A DNA stretch of 64,000 nucleotides from Bacteroidales bacterium (GCA_024401335.1 JAKSLH010000003.1:124001-188000); one strand, 5' to 3'. Positions 20,858 to 34,080 are shown, counted from the first letter of the stretch. Notes: generated from the letters alone by a model not told the origin. Numbers and translations: made by a program.

Positions 20858-23500
20858 TCAATTCAAACGGCCACTCTTCTCTACCATGTTGCGCACATTG
20901 GTATGCAACTGTGGATAACGAGCTACTGCCTCATCTATGCAGAATGGCATTCTATATCGCCAATAGTGGTTAGGATCTGCTGGCTGATTGATACGCTCCT
21001 CATGCGGTAGCAAATGTGGCATGTTATCTACTGTTCCTGCATAGTCCTGTATAGGGTTTATGCAGAGCATAGATGGCGACATGAGATGCATCTCTACTAT
21101 CTCTTTCACAATGTCGCCATTGGCTGCCACTGGCGCAGCTCCTGTATGACGCATCACGTTGTTATAATACCACTGCGTCTCCTGTGGATTTTCTTCCCAC
21201 CATCCGCGGATACTTGAGATATCATGCGAAGATGTCGCACAAACCGACAGATAGTCATACATAGAGCAGTTTCCATATCGCTCCCAGTTGAGCTTTGGCA
21301 TACGCTGAAGCTCAAGAGCCAATATCTGCATACGCTTCATCACCATTGGCACCGAAGCTGGTATCATACCCAAGTCCTCACCACACACAAGCATCTTGCA
21401 CTTACGGAGCATTCCGTTAAGGTTGCGTGTAGCACATTCCTTCCAGAACTCATTATGACGGTTATAGAAGAAATCGTCATGTATACCTCTCAAGATGTTC
21501 TTTTCATGGTCATTGAGCATCTGGAAACGCGCTGTCTCTGTGAGCATGATTCGTGGATGATACTCTCCCTCCTTGATGCAAACAAAGAGCACTTCATGCA
21601 TTATGTTTGCCATGCCTTGACGTATTCTCTCACGCGACATGGTCTTCATTACATTCTCCTCTACCCACTTGTCAATAACAGCAGGATCAGCATACTCTTT
21701 CTTGAGCATCCTGAGCTCACCACAGGAGTCAAACATCTGAGCGTTTATCGCATCTGCATATTCACCAAGCTGACTGTAGATATAGTCGTTGCTGACAACA
21801 GGATTGATAAAATACTTCAGGTCATGCCCAAAGCCCTTGTTCTTCAGCTCTTGTGCCGAATATGGCATCGCTGGCGAGAAGACACCCATGAGGCCACTCT
21901 TATATGGACGTGGGATAGACCATATACGGAAGAAACCTAGAATATGGTCGATACGGAACACGTCAAAGAACTGCTGCATACGGCCAAGTCGGCGTTCCCA
22001 CCATTCGTACCCGTTTTCTGACATCTTATCCCAGTTATAGATAGGGAATCCCCAGTTCTGTCCATCACGACTGAAGAAGTCTGGTGGAGCACCTGCCTGA
22101 AGACCAAAATTGAACAGTTCTGGCTCAACCCACGCTTCTACAGAATTTGGATTAATGCCTATCGGAAGGTCTCCTTTTATCGCAACGCCCTTCGAATGAC
22201 TATACTCTATCGCTTCGCTAAGTTGCTTCTCAAGGTGATACTGGATAAAAACCCTAAACATGACGCCATCATACTCTGCCGAGTTCTTCGCAAACATCGA
22301 GTCAACAAGTTTCTTGGTATGCTTGCTGCCTGTCGCCCAAAGTCGGTAGTTTGGCGTATGGTTCTCGTCTCTCAGATATGCAAAAGCAGCATAGTCCTTT
22401 ATCCACCACGAGTTCTCCTTGAAGTATTTCGCAAAGGCTTTTTCTTCTATTATCTCATCACGTTTCTGGTCATAGAGCTTCTTCAGTGTGCTCTTTTTCC
22501 ATTCTCGTGTACGGTCATAATCTACCATATTGAGATCGTTGAGATAAAGGGCTGTCTCACGGTCTATGCTCGAAATGCGCAAGCCGTAATAGTCATATGC
22601 AGTCTCGACAGATATATAGTTAGGATGCAATGCCATTACCGAAATGGCATTGTATGGATAACTGTCCTTGAAGCTGAATGTAGCTGTCGTGTCATTAATA
22701 GGAAGGAGCTGTATCACCTTCAGTCCCGATGCCTCACACCAGTCGGCCATGGCCTTGATATCACAGAACTCACCACATCCTCGGCTCTTTGTTGTTCTGA
22801 GCGAGAAAACAGGCACCGCAACACCAGCAGCTTTCCATTGGTTGGTATAGTTGAACGCATCATAGTTCACCACTATCGACTGGCTCATCGGTCCAACCTC
22901 AATATATCTGTTCTGGCCGTCCTCATAACGCTTGAACTTCTTGTTCTTTGTATCCCAGATACCAAACTTGAATTCTATTTCGCGTAAAAGAAGGTCGTTC
23001 TTTATCTCATATTGCCATGTAAAATCTGCATATCGCTTCATGACAAGGGCCTTCTCTGTATCCCAGTTAATAAACTGCTTCGAAACAATGCAGAAGGCTT
23101 CGTCCTTGCCTAGACGTGGATCACGCAAACATATCGTAATACAGTTCTCTTTTGCCGCACCTGCCGCCTTGACATTCTTGCCCGAAGCAAAAACTGCATC
23201 AGCAAAAGCCTTGCTTTTCAGTGGATCGTTCGGCATCTCTGGCGAACGCCATGTGTCAAGCACCAGCGTGTCGGTATCAGTCACTAGATGACGGAAATGA
23301 CGCTCTTCTATTATGCCGTCGTTGCGATCTACAGCATACCTGTACCACAGTTCGCCGTCATTCTCATCAGTATATGAGTGCATTCCACCGACATTGTTCA
23401 TGTCGTACTTCTCTACAGGACCGTCTTCGCTTGTCTTTGTTTCAAACACAAGCTTTTCACCATAAACGGTATTATAGTGTATTCTAAATCGTCGTGCCAT
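20858..23500 (-). CDS. malQ: 4-alpha-glucanotransferase with N-terminal starch-binding domains
   Basis: An 880-residue GH77 amylomaltase that moves alpha-1,4-glucan segments between maltodextrins and releases glucose. The first roughly 260 residues look like two CBM20-type starch-binding modules (the repeated DTWRSPEMPND and WDTEKALVMKRYADFTWQYEI patterns). The GH77 barrel follows with SLRTTKSRGCGEFCDI, the nucleophile Asp in FDVFRIDHILGFFRIW, GEDLG and ATSSHD. This layout resembles the plant DPE2 and Bacteroidota long form. No signal peptide, so cytoplasmic. It probably works with the synthetase, META and DUF4293 genes only by proximity. Confidence 0.95.
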   Translation of the reverse strand: MARRFRIHYNTVYGEKLVFETKTSEDGPVEKYDMNNVGGMHSYTDENDGELWYRYAVDRNDGIIEERHFRHLVTDTDTLVLDTWRSPEMPNDPLKSKAFADAVFASGKNVKAAGAAKENCITICLRDPRLGKDEAFCIVSKQFINWDTEKALVMKRYADFTWQYEIKNDLLLREIEFKFGIWDTKNKKFKRYEDGQNRYIEVGPMSQSIVVNYDAFNYTNQWKAAGVAVPVFSLRTTKSRGCGEFCDIKAMADWCEASGLKVIQLLPINDTTATFSFKDSYPYNAISVMALHPNYISVETAYDYYGLRISSIDRETALYLNDLNMVDYDRTREWKKSTLKKLYDQKRDEIIEEKAFAKYFKENSWWIKDYAAFAYLRDENHTPNYRLWATGSKHTKKLVDSMFAKNSAEYDGVMFRVFIQYHLEKQLSEAIEYSHSKGVAIKGDLPIGINPNSVEAWVEPELFNFGLQAGAPPDFFSRDGQNWGFPIYNWDKMSENGYEWWERRLGRMQQFFDVFRIDHILGFFRIWSIPRPYKSGLMGVFSPAMPYSAQELKNKGFGHDLKYFINPVVSNDYIYSQLGEYADAINAQMFDSCGELRMLKKEYADPAVIDKWVEENVMKTMSRERIRQGMANIMHEVLFVCIKEGEYHPRIMLTETARFQMLNDHEKNILRGIHDDFFYNRHNEFWKECATRNLNGMLRKCKMLVCGEDLGMIPASVPMVMKRMQILALELQRMPKLNWERYGNCSMYDYLSVCATSSHDISSIRGWWEENPQETQWYYNNVMRHTGAAPVAANGDIVKEIVEMHLMSPSMLCINPIQDYAGTVDNMPHLLPHEERINQPADPNHYWRYRMPFCIDEAVARYPQLHTNVRNMVEKSGRLN

Positions 23501-23545
23501 GGTTCTATTCGTTGTGTCTTTGTCTATCGCAGGATCAGTTCGTCT

Positions 23546-25480
23546 CTATTTCCACTGGGCAAAAGCTTTGCGATTAGTGTCGTTCTTTATCTCTTTTGCT
23601 TCTGGTGTATAGACAAAATCCAGCTCTTTCTTGAAATATTCTGTCACCTTGCCTCTCACCATCTTCATCGTTGAGTTGAGCAGGTGGTTGTTTTCTGTAA
23701 ATCCTTCTGGCAATATCGCCACGGCTGCAGGAAGCCATCTCTCTGGGAACATACCTGCCATCTTTCCTCCCCTCCTATATTCGCCAAGCGCCTGGTCTAT
23801 AAGCGCAAGCGCCGCATCTTGTCCCTCTTTTGTCTCTAATGTCAGTCCCTTGTCTGCCAAAGCATGCTTTATCGCCTGCGCATTTGGCACAATGAGTCCA
23901 CTGGTATATGCCGACTGGTTGTTATAGAGCATACACTGGTCTATGTATGGCGATCCGTCTACTATCGACTCCTCTATTCCTTCTGGACTATATTTCTCGC
24001 CATCATTGCCTATAAGAAGACTCTTGAATCGACCTAGTACCACAAGGAAACCGTCCTTGTCTATAAGGCCCATGTCACCCGTATGCAGCCATCCGTCAAT
24101 TATCGTCTCTGCTGTGGCCTCCGGATTGTTCCAGTAGCCAGCCATTACGTTGTCACCCTTAATGACTATCTCTCCCTTCTCGCCGTCAGGCAATTTGTTG
24201 CCGTCTGCATCACAGATCTTGAGATCCATGAAATCAACAATCTTTCCCGACGAACCGAATTTGCACGCATTGAGCGCATTGGTAGATATCACTGGCGACG
24301 CTTCAGACAAACCATAACCCTGCATGATAGGAATACCTATCGCTGCAAAGAATCGCTGAAGCTCTATATCAAGAAGCGCTCCACCTCCAATGAAATACTG
24401 AAGGTTGCCTCCGAAGTTCTGCCTAACCTTGCTGTAGAGGATACGGTCACCTAGATTATGAAGTGGCTTGAGCAGTCGTCTCAATCCTTTGCCTTTGTTA
24501 AAGCCGTTGCCATTGTAGGCATACGACACCTTAAGGAAGAAGTTAAATAGGCGCTCTGCCGTCTTGCCCTGTGCCCTTATGCCGCTCTCGATATTCTTTC
24601 TGAATGTCTTCGAGATGGCTGGCACACTCATCATGATGTCTGGCTGTATCTCCTTGATGTTCTTTGGTATGTTCTTAAGTGTCTCAATAGGTGTCTTGCC
24701 TATCTCCTGAACTGCCACACTTGCTCCGTAGTAGATGAAGCAATAGAGGTTGGCTGTGTGGGCAAACGAGTGATCCCAAGGCAATATAGTGAGCGAACGT
24801 GCCGATGGCAATATCTTCACTCTCGAACAGCTCTGTATGGCATTCGCCGCATAGTTGCGCTGAGTAAGCATGATGCCCTTAGGAGCTGCTGTAGTACCCG
24901 AGGTGTACGAGATATTTGCCAGGTCGTCTGGCAGAACCTTGCCGCACGCACCAATAAAGATGTCACGCGTCTCCTCATCTTCTCTGAACACCTTACCCTC
25001 TTTGAGCATCGTCTGGAACGATAGTGCCCACTTCGAATCCGACTTCTCATCGAAGTATATGATACCTACAAGACTCGGCAATTTGTCTATTATCTGCTCT
25101 GCCTTTGATGCCTGTGTGCGCGATACGATAATCATTTTCGCACCAGAATGTTCCAGTCTGAAGGCTACCTCATTCTCCGCATCAAGCTTTACCGACAATG
25201 GCACATTGACTATGCCAACATAAAACATACCAAGCTCGGCAACAAGCCAGTCCAGTCGGCCTTCCGCCAAGAGAGCTACCCTGTCGCCTCTCTTCAAACC
25301 ATGCTTCAGAAGTGACGCGCCAAAGTTCTTGGCCATAGCCATCACATCCTCATACGCCGTAGGACAATAAACACCGTCTTTCTTCTCGTAAATGAGAGGA
25401 TTGCCTTTATACATCCTTACACTACGTTCAAAAAGCTTGATTACTGTATCAACTTGTTTAATTTCCCTTGAGCGATCCAT
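23546..25480 (-). CDS. Long-chain fatty acyl-CoA synthetase (AMP-binding)
   Basis: A 644-residue adenylate-forming enzyme. It activates a fatty acid to acyl-AMP and then acyl-CoA. Core motifs: ISYTSGTTAAPKGIMLTQRN (P-loop-like A3), QGYGLSEASPVIS (A5), and WLHTGDMGLIDKDGFLVVLGR (A7/A8). The Lys of the C-terminal lid is in the last 80 residues. It is similar in size and order to FadD15-type bacterial synthetases. It stands 45 bases upstream of malQ on the same strand; the chain length preferred cannot be read. Confidence 0.93.
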   Translation of the reverse strand: MDRSREIKQVDTVIKLFERSVRMYKGNPLIYEKKDGVYCPTAYEDVMAMAKNFGASLLKHGLKRGDRVALLAEGRLDWLVAELGMFYVGIVNVPLSVKLDAENEVAFRLEHSGAKMIIVSRTQASKAEQIIDKLPSLVGIIYFDEKSDSKWALSFQTMLKEGKVFREDEETRDIFIGACGKVLPDDLANISYTSGTTAAPKGIMLTQRNYAANAIQSCSRVKILPSARSLTILPWDHSFAHTANLYCFIYYGASVAVQEIGKTPIETLKNIPKNIKEIQPDIMMSVPAISKTFRKNIESGIRAQGKTAERLFNFFLKVSYAYNGNGFNKGKGLRRLLKPLHNLGDRILYSKVRQNFGGNLQYFIGGGALLDIELQRFFAAIGIPIMQGYGLSEASPVISTNALNACKFGSSGKIVDFMDLKICDADGNKLPDGEKGEIVIKGDNVMAGYWNNPEATAETIIDGWLHTGDMGLIDKDGFLVVLGRFKSLLIGNDGEKYSPEGIEESIVDGSPYIDQCMLYNNQSAYTSGLIVPNAQAIKHALADKGLTLETKEGQDAALALIDQALGEYRRGGKMAGMFPERWLPAAVAILPEGFTENNHLLNSTMKMVRGKVTEYFKKELDFVYTPEAKEIKNDTNRKAFAQWK

Positions 25481-25523
25481 GGTTTTTATTTAGAGTTTTT
25501 TTATTTGGTTAAAGCTTAAAATA

Positions 25524-25697
25524 CTAATCTGGCATTACAAGCCATGCTATCAGATAAAGAAGAAGTCCCGTACCGGCAAAAAGCACAGCACACAACCAGA
25601 TTATTCTCATGATTGTAGGATCAATACCAAGATAATTAGCGACTCCGCCACATACTCCTGCGACCTTCTTGTCGCGTGATTTCTTCAATGTTGCCAT
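25524..25697 (-). CDS. Small PspC-domain membrane protein
   Basis: 57 residues from MATLKKSRDKKVAGVCGGVA. The PspC signature K.v.GVCGG.A.YLGID.T..RI.W is complete, followed by a single transmembrane helix (VLFAGTGLLLYLIAWLVM) ending in PD. Such one-domain proteins are related to PspC of the phage-shock response, which senses membrane stress; no PspA or PspB is nearby. It precedes the acyl-CoA synthetase on the same strand by 43 bases. A longer open frame upstream (18 residues) is unlikely to be used. Confidence 0.9.
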   Translation of the reverse strand: MATLKKSRDKKVAGVCGGVANYLGIDPTIMRIIWLCAVLFAGTGLLLYLIAWLVMPD

Positions 25698-25960
25698 AAT
25701 GAATGTATTTTTTTGCAAAATAAAATATAATATTTCGAAAAAGCGAAACAAAACACAAGATTTTTACGGCTCTCTGATGGCATTTTTCAGCCTCAATTAC
25801 TCCGTCAATCCTAGCATTAAGCCCACTGTTTATAATTTTACGTCCAACACATCAAAAAGGTTTATATAACATACAAAAAGAACAATCTATTCTAAGACAA
25901 AACTCCCGTTTGGGACAAGAATCTAATACTATATTATAACTACTTGACATACAACAAAAA

Positions 25961-25992
25961 AGAGTCGATATCACAAGCGTGACATCAACTCT
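25961..25992 (-). terminator. Terminator after the double-esterase gene
   Basis: The hairpin AGAGTCGATATCA / TGACATCAACTCT has 11 of 13 positions paired. On the minus strand it is followed by a T-rich tract (the A run at about 25955-25960). It lies 24 bases beyond the stop of the esterase gene. The remaining roughly 265 bases up to the PspC gene hold nothing else I can support. Confidence 0.8.
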
Positions 25993-26015
25993 CTAATTCT
26001 TATCCGAATCTGTTT

Positions 26016-28727
<2,712 letters not shown>

Positions 28728-28745
28728 TTAGCTCAACAAGAACAC

Positions 28746-29366
28746 CTATATCGACGATATATATTCCACCTCAACAGACTCTATCGACTGCAGTCTCTCA
28801 ACCACACTTTCCGACATGCCCTGACGCATAGCAACGCGGAACGAACAGCTAAGATCAAACTGCTGGTTTTGCATGGTCAAGTTGGCGTCTTTCATCACTT
28901 TCATCACGTCGTTCATAGCTGCGTATGAGAATCTCACATCGTATGTGTCCATCACTTTGCGCATGACGATGCTGGCATTGGCAAAGGCATCGGCTGTGGC
29001 TGTCTTGTAGGCTACAATAAGGCCGCCAGTGCCTAGCTTTATGCCTCCGAAGTATCTGACTACCACCACAAGCACATTGGTGAGGTTATTCGACAATATC
29101 TGCCCATAAATAGGCCTTCCTGCTGTACCCGATGGCTCGCCGTCGTCGTTTGCTCGGAAGTTGTCCTCTGTCATGCCGAGCTTCCACGCATAGCACCTGT
29201 GGCGCGCATCGTGGTATTTCTTCTCTATCTGCCCCAGTATATCCTTTATCTCGTCCTGCGAAAAAACCGGATAGGCAAAGGACAGAAACCTGCTGCCCTT
29301 CTCCTTGTATATGCCCTCGGCCGGCTCTTCTATGGTGTAGTATTCGTCTTCATTCATAGTCTGCAT
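28746..29366 (-). CDS. YigZ/IMPACT-family protein
   Basis: 206 residues. The IMPACT (UPF0029) domain is clear: GSRFLSFAYPV, KYHDARHRCYAWKLG, NDDGEPSGTAGRPIYGQI and VVVVRYFGGIKLGTGGLIVAY, followed by the small C-terminal ferredoxin-like DUF1949 domain. The eukaryotic relative IMPACT acts on GCN1/GCN2 translation control; the bacterial role is unclear, though ribosome- or RNA-related functions are suspected. It is at the downstream end of a cluster with the patatin and sulfatase genes, 3 bases after the patatin stop. Confidence 0.92.
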   Translation of the reverse strand: MQTMNEDEYYTIEEPAEGIYKEKGSRFLSFAYPVFSQDEIKDILGQIEKKYHDARHRCYAWKLGMTEDNFRANDDGEPSGTAGRPIYGQILSNNLTNVLVVVVRYFGGIKLGTGGLIVAYKTATADAFANASIVMRKVMDTYDVRFSYAAMNDVMKVMKDANLTMQNQQFDLSCSFRVAMRQGMSESVVERLQSIESVEVEYISSI

Positions 29367-29369
29367 GTT

Positions 29370-31604
29370 TTAGAAATAGAAACCTACATTTACCAAGACT
29401 TCAAACTTGTACTCTGGCGAATACTGCAGGGTGACGTCAAATGGCAAGTACGAGAAGTCATAGGCTACTGTGGCTGCTACACCATGCACCCATTGCTCTA
29501 CATTGAACTTCTGCCCCTCTATCTTGTCCTTACCGAAATATTTGTCTAGCGACAGGAATTTGACAGCTGAATTCGCCTGAAGTCGGGCATATAGCTTGTC
29601 TATCACGTTATACTGGAAGCCTAGCTTGACCATCGCCAGTGTCGGCGCCTGTATCGATGCGGTGTTGATGCCGGCAAACTCAAAGTGACTTGGCAGGAAC
29701 GAATGGAAGCCGCCGAGGTATGTGTCGTGCACAAAGACTTTGCTTCCGTATGCCGCCGCCACTCCCATACCCTCGTATATGGTTGCTCTGTCATTCAATG
29801 CCTGGTAGAGCGTCGAACGGAATGTGGCTCTATATACATTGTCATGTTCTCCATGCAGATATTTCATGCCGTCCAGCCTATATAGCGGATGAATGCCTAT
29901 ATAGAGGTTAAACTCGGTATCTCTGCCTTTCTGAGGCAGAAAACGACGGTTGAGGGTGTAATGACGACCTCTTATGTTGAGATACGGGTTCTTCACACGT
30001 CCGTCGTAGGGCACAGAGTCGTTGACTACGTCCGGACTGAGCATGAAGCTCTCATAGCCTGCCCTCACAAGCCAGTCGGAGTTCTTGGTCGTCACATGAC
30101 ATAACGAGGCTGAAATGTCACTATGCTTGTAGCCATACTGGGCTTCTTTCTTGCGCTTGCCGTATATCGAGATGTCATACATCGAGATGTCATATTGCAA
30201 CTTGGCATAGCGGTTGAAGTCATCACCGAAATACATCTTGTGATATGCCTGCGCTCTTAGCGCCCCAGATATGGCGAGCTTCACCTCGGTCAAGGCGCGA
30301 CGGGTAAACAGGTTCTTACGCTTATAGCCAAACATGAGCGAGGCACCCGTAAAGGTGTTATACGACAGTCCTACATTGACAAACGACATTGGCAACTCTT
30401 CTACGATGAGCTTCAAGCAAACTCCATTATCTTCATCTACTGGATTAAGTTCATAACGTATATAGTTATAATACTGCGATATATGCGCTCTCCTAACTGC
30501 CTCATTGAGTTGCTGTACCGTATACTCGCCTCCCCTGTGGAGTCCCATATTGTCTATGAGCAGTTTGTCGTCCGTATGCTTCAAGCCTTCAATGCTAAAC
30601 GACTCTATCTTGACCTTCTTGGCATACTCTCCTATGCCCTCTGCCTTGTTATACTCTACTCCATACCCTCTGTAGAGTGAATCGGCCAGATGCTTGAAGA
30701 ACGGATAGAAATCCCTTCCTATGCTGTCACCTATGGCTAGCAACGTGGCGCTTGATCCAAAACTGGCGGCTGAGAAGCCTGTCACATCGGGCTCTAACAC
30801 CATGTCACAGATGCTCTTCTCTTCTACAAGGTCGTTGGCATCACGGAAATTTATCACCTGCATCATGACGTCTAGGGCATTGGTGAGGTCATTAGGGTCT
30901 GTCAGTCCCTCAAACAGGTTGACACCTATCACATAGTCGGCTCCCATGCTACGCACGTCCTGCACGGGGAAGTTACGCACAACACCACCATCTACGAGTC
31001 GCGTGTTTCTATATTTGGTCGCCGAGAAGACTCCCGGAATGGCCATGCTGCTTCGTGTGGCAAAGGCTATGTCGCCCTTGTCAAGCACTACAGCACCTCC
31101 ATCACGCAGGTCGGTGGCGATACACTTGAACGGTATCTTGAGCTTGCTGAAGTCTTTTGTCTTATACACAGGGAAGAATATCTCTTCTAGCTTCAAGATA
31201 ACTTCCTGAGGCTCAAACACGCCTGTTGGCATCTTCAGCTTCAAACCATCGTCAACAGGCAACTCTATTATGCTGTTGCCATACGTGTCCTTGGCATCTA
31301 TGTTGAGGTCTTCATACCTGGTTGTACCGCTCATGATCGCTGCCATCCAGTCCATGGTCTCCCCCATCTTTCGTATCTCCTTGCCATTATAGCCCGATGC
31401 ATACATGCCCGCTATGATGGCTCCCATACTCGTTCCGGTGATATAGTCTATGTTAAGACCTGCACTGTCTATGGCTTCCAACACTCCAATGTGCGCCAGT
31501 CCCTTGGCACCACCACCACTCAAGACAAGTCCTATCTTTGGCCTTTCCTGACCTCCGGCAACTAGGCAAACAAATGCCAATGCTATGGTAAATATTCTCT
31601 TCAT
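29370..31604 (-). CDS. Patatin-like phospholipase with a C-terminal beta-barrel
   Basis: A 744-residue protein with a signal peptide (ending VAGG or nearby). The patatin domain shows the oxyanion loop GLVLSGGGAKGLAH, the nucleophile GTSMG (Ser near residue 60) and the catalytic Asp in LVDGGVVRNFPV. A POTRA-like segment (KVKIESFSIEGLKHTDDKLL) and a long C-terminal region of alternating aromatic beta strands ending in VNVGFYF indicate a BamA/TpsB-type outer-membrane barrel. This matches the class V autotransporter (PlpD-like) layout. The lipid substrate is unknown. Confidence 0.93.
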   Translation of the reverse strand: MKRIFTIALAFVCLVAGGQERPKIGLVLSGGGAKGLAHIGVLEAIDSAGLNIDYITGTSMGAIIAGMYASGYNGKEIRKMGETMDWMAAIMSGTTRYEDLNIDAKDTYGNSIIELPVDDGLKLKMPTGVFEPQEVILKLEEIFFPVYKTKDFSKLKIPFKCIATDLRDGGAVVLDKGDIAFATRSSMAIPGVFSATKYRNTRLVDGGVVRNFPVQDVRSMGADYVIGVNLFEGLTDPNDLTNALDVMMQVINFRDANDLVEEKSICDMVLEPDVTGFSAASFGSSATLLAIGDSIGRDFYPFFKHLADSLYRGYGVEYNKAEGIGEYAKKVKIESFSIEGLKHTDDKLLIDNMGLHRGGEYTVQQLNEAVRRAHISQYYNYIRYELNPVDEDNGVCLKLIVEELPMSFVNVGLSYNTFTGASLMFGYKRKNLFTRRALTEVKLAISGALRAQAYHKMYFGDDFNRYAKLQYDISMYDISIYGKRKKEAQYGYKHSDISASLCHVTTKNSDWLVRAGYESFMLSPDVVNDSVPYDGRVKNPYLNIRGRHYTLNRRFLPQKGRDTEFNLYIGIHPLYRLDGMKYLHGEHDNVYRATFRSTLYQALNDRATIYEGMGVAAAYGSKVFVHDTYLGGFHSFLPSHFEFAGINTASIQAPTLAMVKLGFQYNVIDKLYARLQANSAVKFLSLDKYFGKDKIEGQKFNVEQWVHGVAATVAYDFSYLPFDVTLQYSPEYKFEVLVNVGFYF

Positions 31605-31606
31605 AT

Positions 31607-33562
31607 CTATTCCTTGCTAGCAGTCAAACGATTGTCTATCATCCTGCTGTCATATTGTTGTATGTATGCTTTTATCTTATTCTCTATATGACCATAATCG
31701 CCCGCATCTTTGATGTCGTTGAGCAGCATGGGGTCTCTCTTCCTGTCAAACACTCCTGTCAATCTCTCACCATCAAAATAGGCCATGACATCACCTACCA
31801 TGATCTGATATACGCCATTGAGATAGTTGACAACAAAACGTTCCTCCTTTTCATCAAACAGATCGACACCAAAGGCTACGTATGGTTTCTCATACCCTAA
31901 ATACGACAACACACTCGGCATTATATCTGCCTGCTGAGCTAGCCGTACATCCTCTCCCACCAATGTGCTGTCACTATGACAATAAAACATTATAGGCACC
32001 GCAAACGCCATGGCGTTGTTCTTATACTCATCATGCTCTGGCGTTATGCTGTGGTCGGCTGTAATGACAAACAGTGTATTGTCAAACCATTCCTCTCTCT
32101 TTGCCTTCTCGAAAAACAGTCTCAGCGAATGATCGGTATACCCAATGCACTCCTCTAGCGGCAAGACGCCTTTTCTGAACTTTCCTTCATAGCGCTCGGG
32201 CACCTTGTACGGATGATGCGACGACAATGAGAATAAGGCTGTGCAGAAAGGCTCCTTCATCTTCGATAGCTCATCTGCATAAAAGCTCATGAACTTGTCA
32301 TCCCAGATGCCCCACATGCCGTCGAAATCTTCATCATTGCCATATTCATCCCTACCGACATACGACCCAAACGACGCTATCCTTGCGAATGCGTCAAAGC
32401 CCATCGATCCGTTGGGCGCTCCGTGGAAGAACGCTGTCTGATAACCCTCTTCACCTAGCAAGCTGGCTATGCTATTGATTCTGTTGTTCGAATATTCACT
32501 CACCACATACGGCATCGTGAGTGATGGTATCGATGCCAATACCGAAGGCATTGCATCTATCGACTTGCGTCCATTGGCGTATGCGTTTGTGTATATCATG
32601 CTGTGCTCTGCCAACGAATCAAGAAAGGGCGTATATCCTCTATATCCACCACCCTCCAGGTCTTTATTGAAGCGACCAAGAAACTCTCTGCTGAAGCTCT
32701 CGAGTATGAATATCACTACATTCTTCCTCTCATCACTTGCCGCACGACTATCACCACTTGTCTGCCAGCGCCCTTCTCGACATGGCGTAAATACCTGCTC
32801 TAGCTCTTCCTGCTCAAAAAACTCATATCTCACAAAGCTCTTCTTACCTATCGTGCGTATCACGCAAAATGGCGTATTGAGCACTATCCAGCTCTCTTCG
32901 GGCGAACTGACGTACGCCGCAGCATTGCTGAGCGTTATGGGCCTCGTACTATGACGGAACCCTCCTCTTATGCCGGCCACCGACAACGTGGCTATCAACG
33001 CGACAACCACCACTCCGATAGCCGCATACGCCACATTGTTCTTTATCGGCGTCAACACTGGCTCCACTCTCCTTGTACCCACTATGAATAACGCCATGGC
33101 CACGGCAAAGACAACAACGACATACCAGTAGTCCACCGCCATCTGAGCTATCAGACTGCACCAGTTACTCTCGTTGCCCAATATGTCAATAACATTGAAT
33201 GTGGTGCGTTTCAAGATAAAACGGTAATACACTAAGTCAATGCAGTTCAATAATATACCAAATCCATTTAAAGAAAAGAATACTGCATCAACAATCTTCC
33301 TATATACCCTATTCTGCTTTGCCCGAAAACTCAGAAGATACATCACAAAAAAGAGGATGTTCAAATAAATGAGGGCACTCACGTCAAACCTCATGCCTCC
33401 CACCATAATCATCTGCATATCTCCCCATGTCACATCGGGGAAAAGGTCGGCGTTCATCAACCAGAAACAAACACGCAACAAGGAATAGATAAGCATGAGC
33501 AATGCAAATCTATAGACCACAACAACATATTCGTTGACCTTAAATCGTGACAAGACACTCAT
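31607..33562 (-). CDS. LTA-synthase-like sulfatase-family membrane enzyme
   Basis: About 651 residues from MSVLSRFKVNEYV. Five hydrophobic segments fill the first roughly 230 residues, then an extracytoplasmic alkaline-phosphatase-superfamily domain. Visible are VIFILESFSREF (metal-binding Glu), the nucleophile region NGRKSIDAMPSVLASIP, and VITADHSITPEHD with the metal-binding Asp/His. Gram-negative relatives transfer phosphoglycerol or phosphoethanolamine to envelope glycans; this species has no lipoteichoic acid, so the acceptor is unknown. It lies two bases upstream of the patatin gene, so the pair is likely cotranscribed. Confidence 0.92.
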   Translation of the reverse strand: MSVLSRFKVNEYVVVVYRFALLMLIYSLLRVCFWLMNADLFPDVTWGDMQMIMVGGMRFDVSALIYLNILFFVMYLLSFRAKQNRVYRKIVDAVFFSLNGFGILLNCIDLVYYRFILKRTTFNVIDILGNESNWCSLIAQMAVDYWYVVVVFAVAMALFIVGTRRVEPVLTPIKNNVAYAAIGVVVVALIATLSVAGIRGGFRHSTRPITLSNAAAYVSSPEESWIVLNTPFCVIRTIGKKSFVRYEFFEQEELEQVFTPCREGRWQTSGDSRAASDERKNVVIFILESFSREFLGRFNKDLEGGGYRGYTPFLDSLAEHSMIYTNAYANGRKSIDAMPSVLASIPSLTMPYVVSEYSNNRINSIASLLGEEGYQTAFFHGAPNGSMGFDAFARIASFGSYVGRDEYGNDEDFDGMWGIWDDKFMSFYADELSKMKEPFCTALFSLSSHHPYKVPERYEGKFRKGVLPLEECIGYTDHSLRLFFEKAKREEWFDNTLFVITADHSITPEHDEYKNNAMAFAVPIMFYCHSDSTLVGEDVRLAQQADIMPSVLSYLGYEKPYVAFGVDLFDEKEERFVVNYLNGVYQIMVGDVMAYFDGERLTGVFDRKRDPMLLNDIKDAGDYGHIENKIKAYIQQYDSRMIDNRLTASKE

Positions 33563-33657
33563 AGTAGAAAGACAACACAAAGTTATCGCATTTTTTTGAA
33601 ATACATACACCTAGTCTCATTTGCGACCCAAGATTGCAGAATCAGGATGAAGACACA

Positions 33658-34080
33658 CTAGTCTGCACGGGCTGTAGACAACATCAAGAACAGGGCTTTA
33701 TAATATTTCATTAAATCTTTAACTTTCTTATCCCTAGCCACACCAGCATATCCGCGACCAATATTTTCGGAACCAGTTATATACGAACCAGCACCGAATA
33801 TCATTGCTCCCTCACCTTCAAGCTGATGCCCTATCCAGTCAAACTTGTCAAAAGGCTTTGTGCCATGTCTTAACGCTGTACCATGGAATGCAGCTATAGA
33901 GAGTTCAGTCTTATTCGTAGGAACAACTCTTAATTCTTTTCTGCCTTTTACCTGTTCAACAGTAACATCAATAGGAATAATTCCATTCTCTGTCTCTATA
34001 AAATTATCATACTTGGCATCAGTGAATGTTATTGCGCCATTAGTATATGTGTTGTCGTCGATTCTCTGAATATTTGACCT
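33658..34080 (-). pseudogene. Fragment of a mobile-element polyvalent protein (ART-like region)
   Basis: An open frame of about 140 codons with no usable start codon: it enters from the direct repeat at 34,074-34,128 and hits a stop at about 34,093 just inside the repeat. The text includes SIAAFHGTALRHGTKPFDKF, then LEGEGAMIFGAGSYITGS and GRGYAGVARD. This pattern (HGT...FDKF...GEG...GAGSYIT...Y) is what I recognise from the ADP-ribosyltransferase-like modules at the ends of giant polyvalent proteins of Bacteroidales conjugative elements and phages, where GEGAQ.YGWG.Y is usual. It is cut at both ends, so it is a relic. The stretch from 33,563 to 33,657 holds nothing else. Confidence 0.5.

Noticed and set aside
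29685-29911. Plus-strand frames within the patatin gene
   Set aside because: They are antisense to a well-supported gene and lack any family character.
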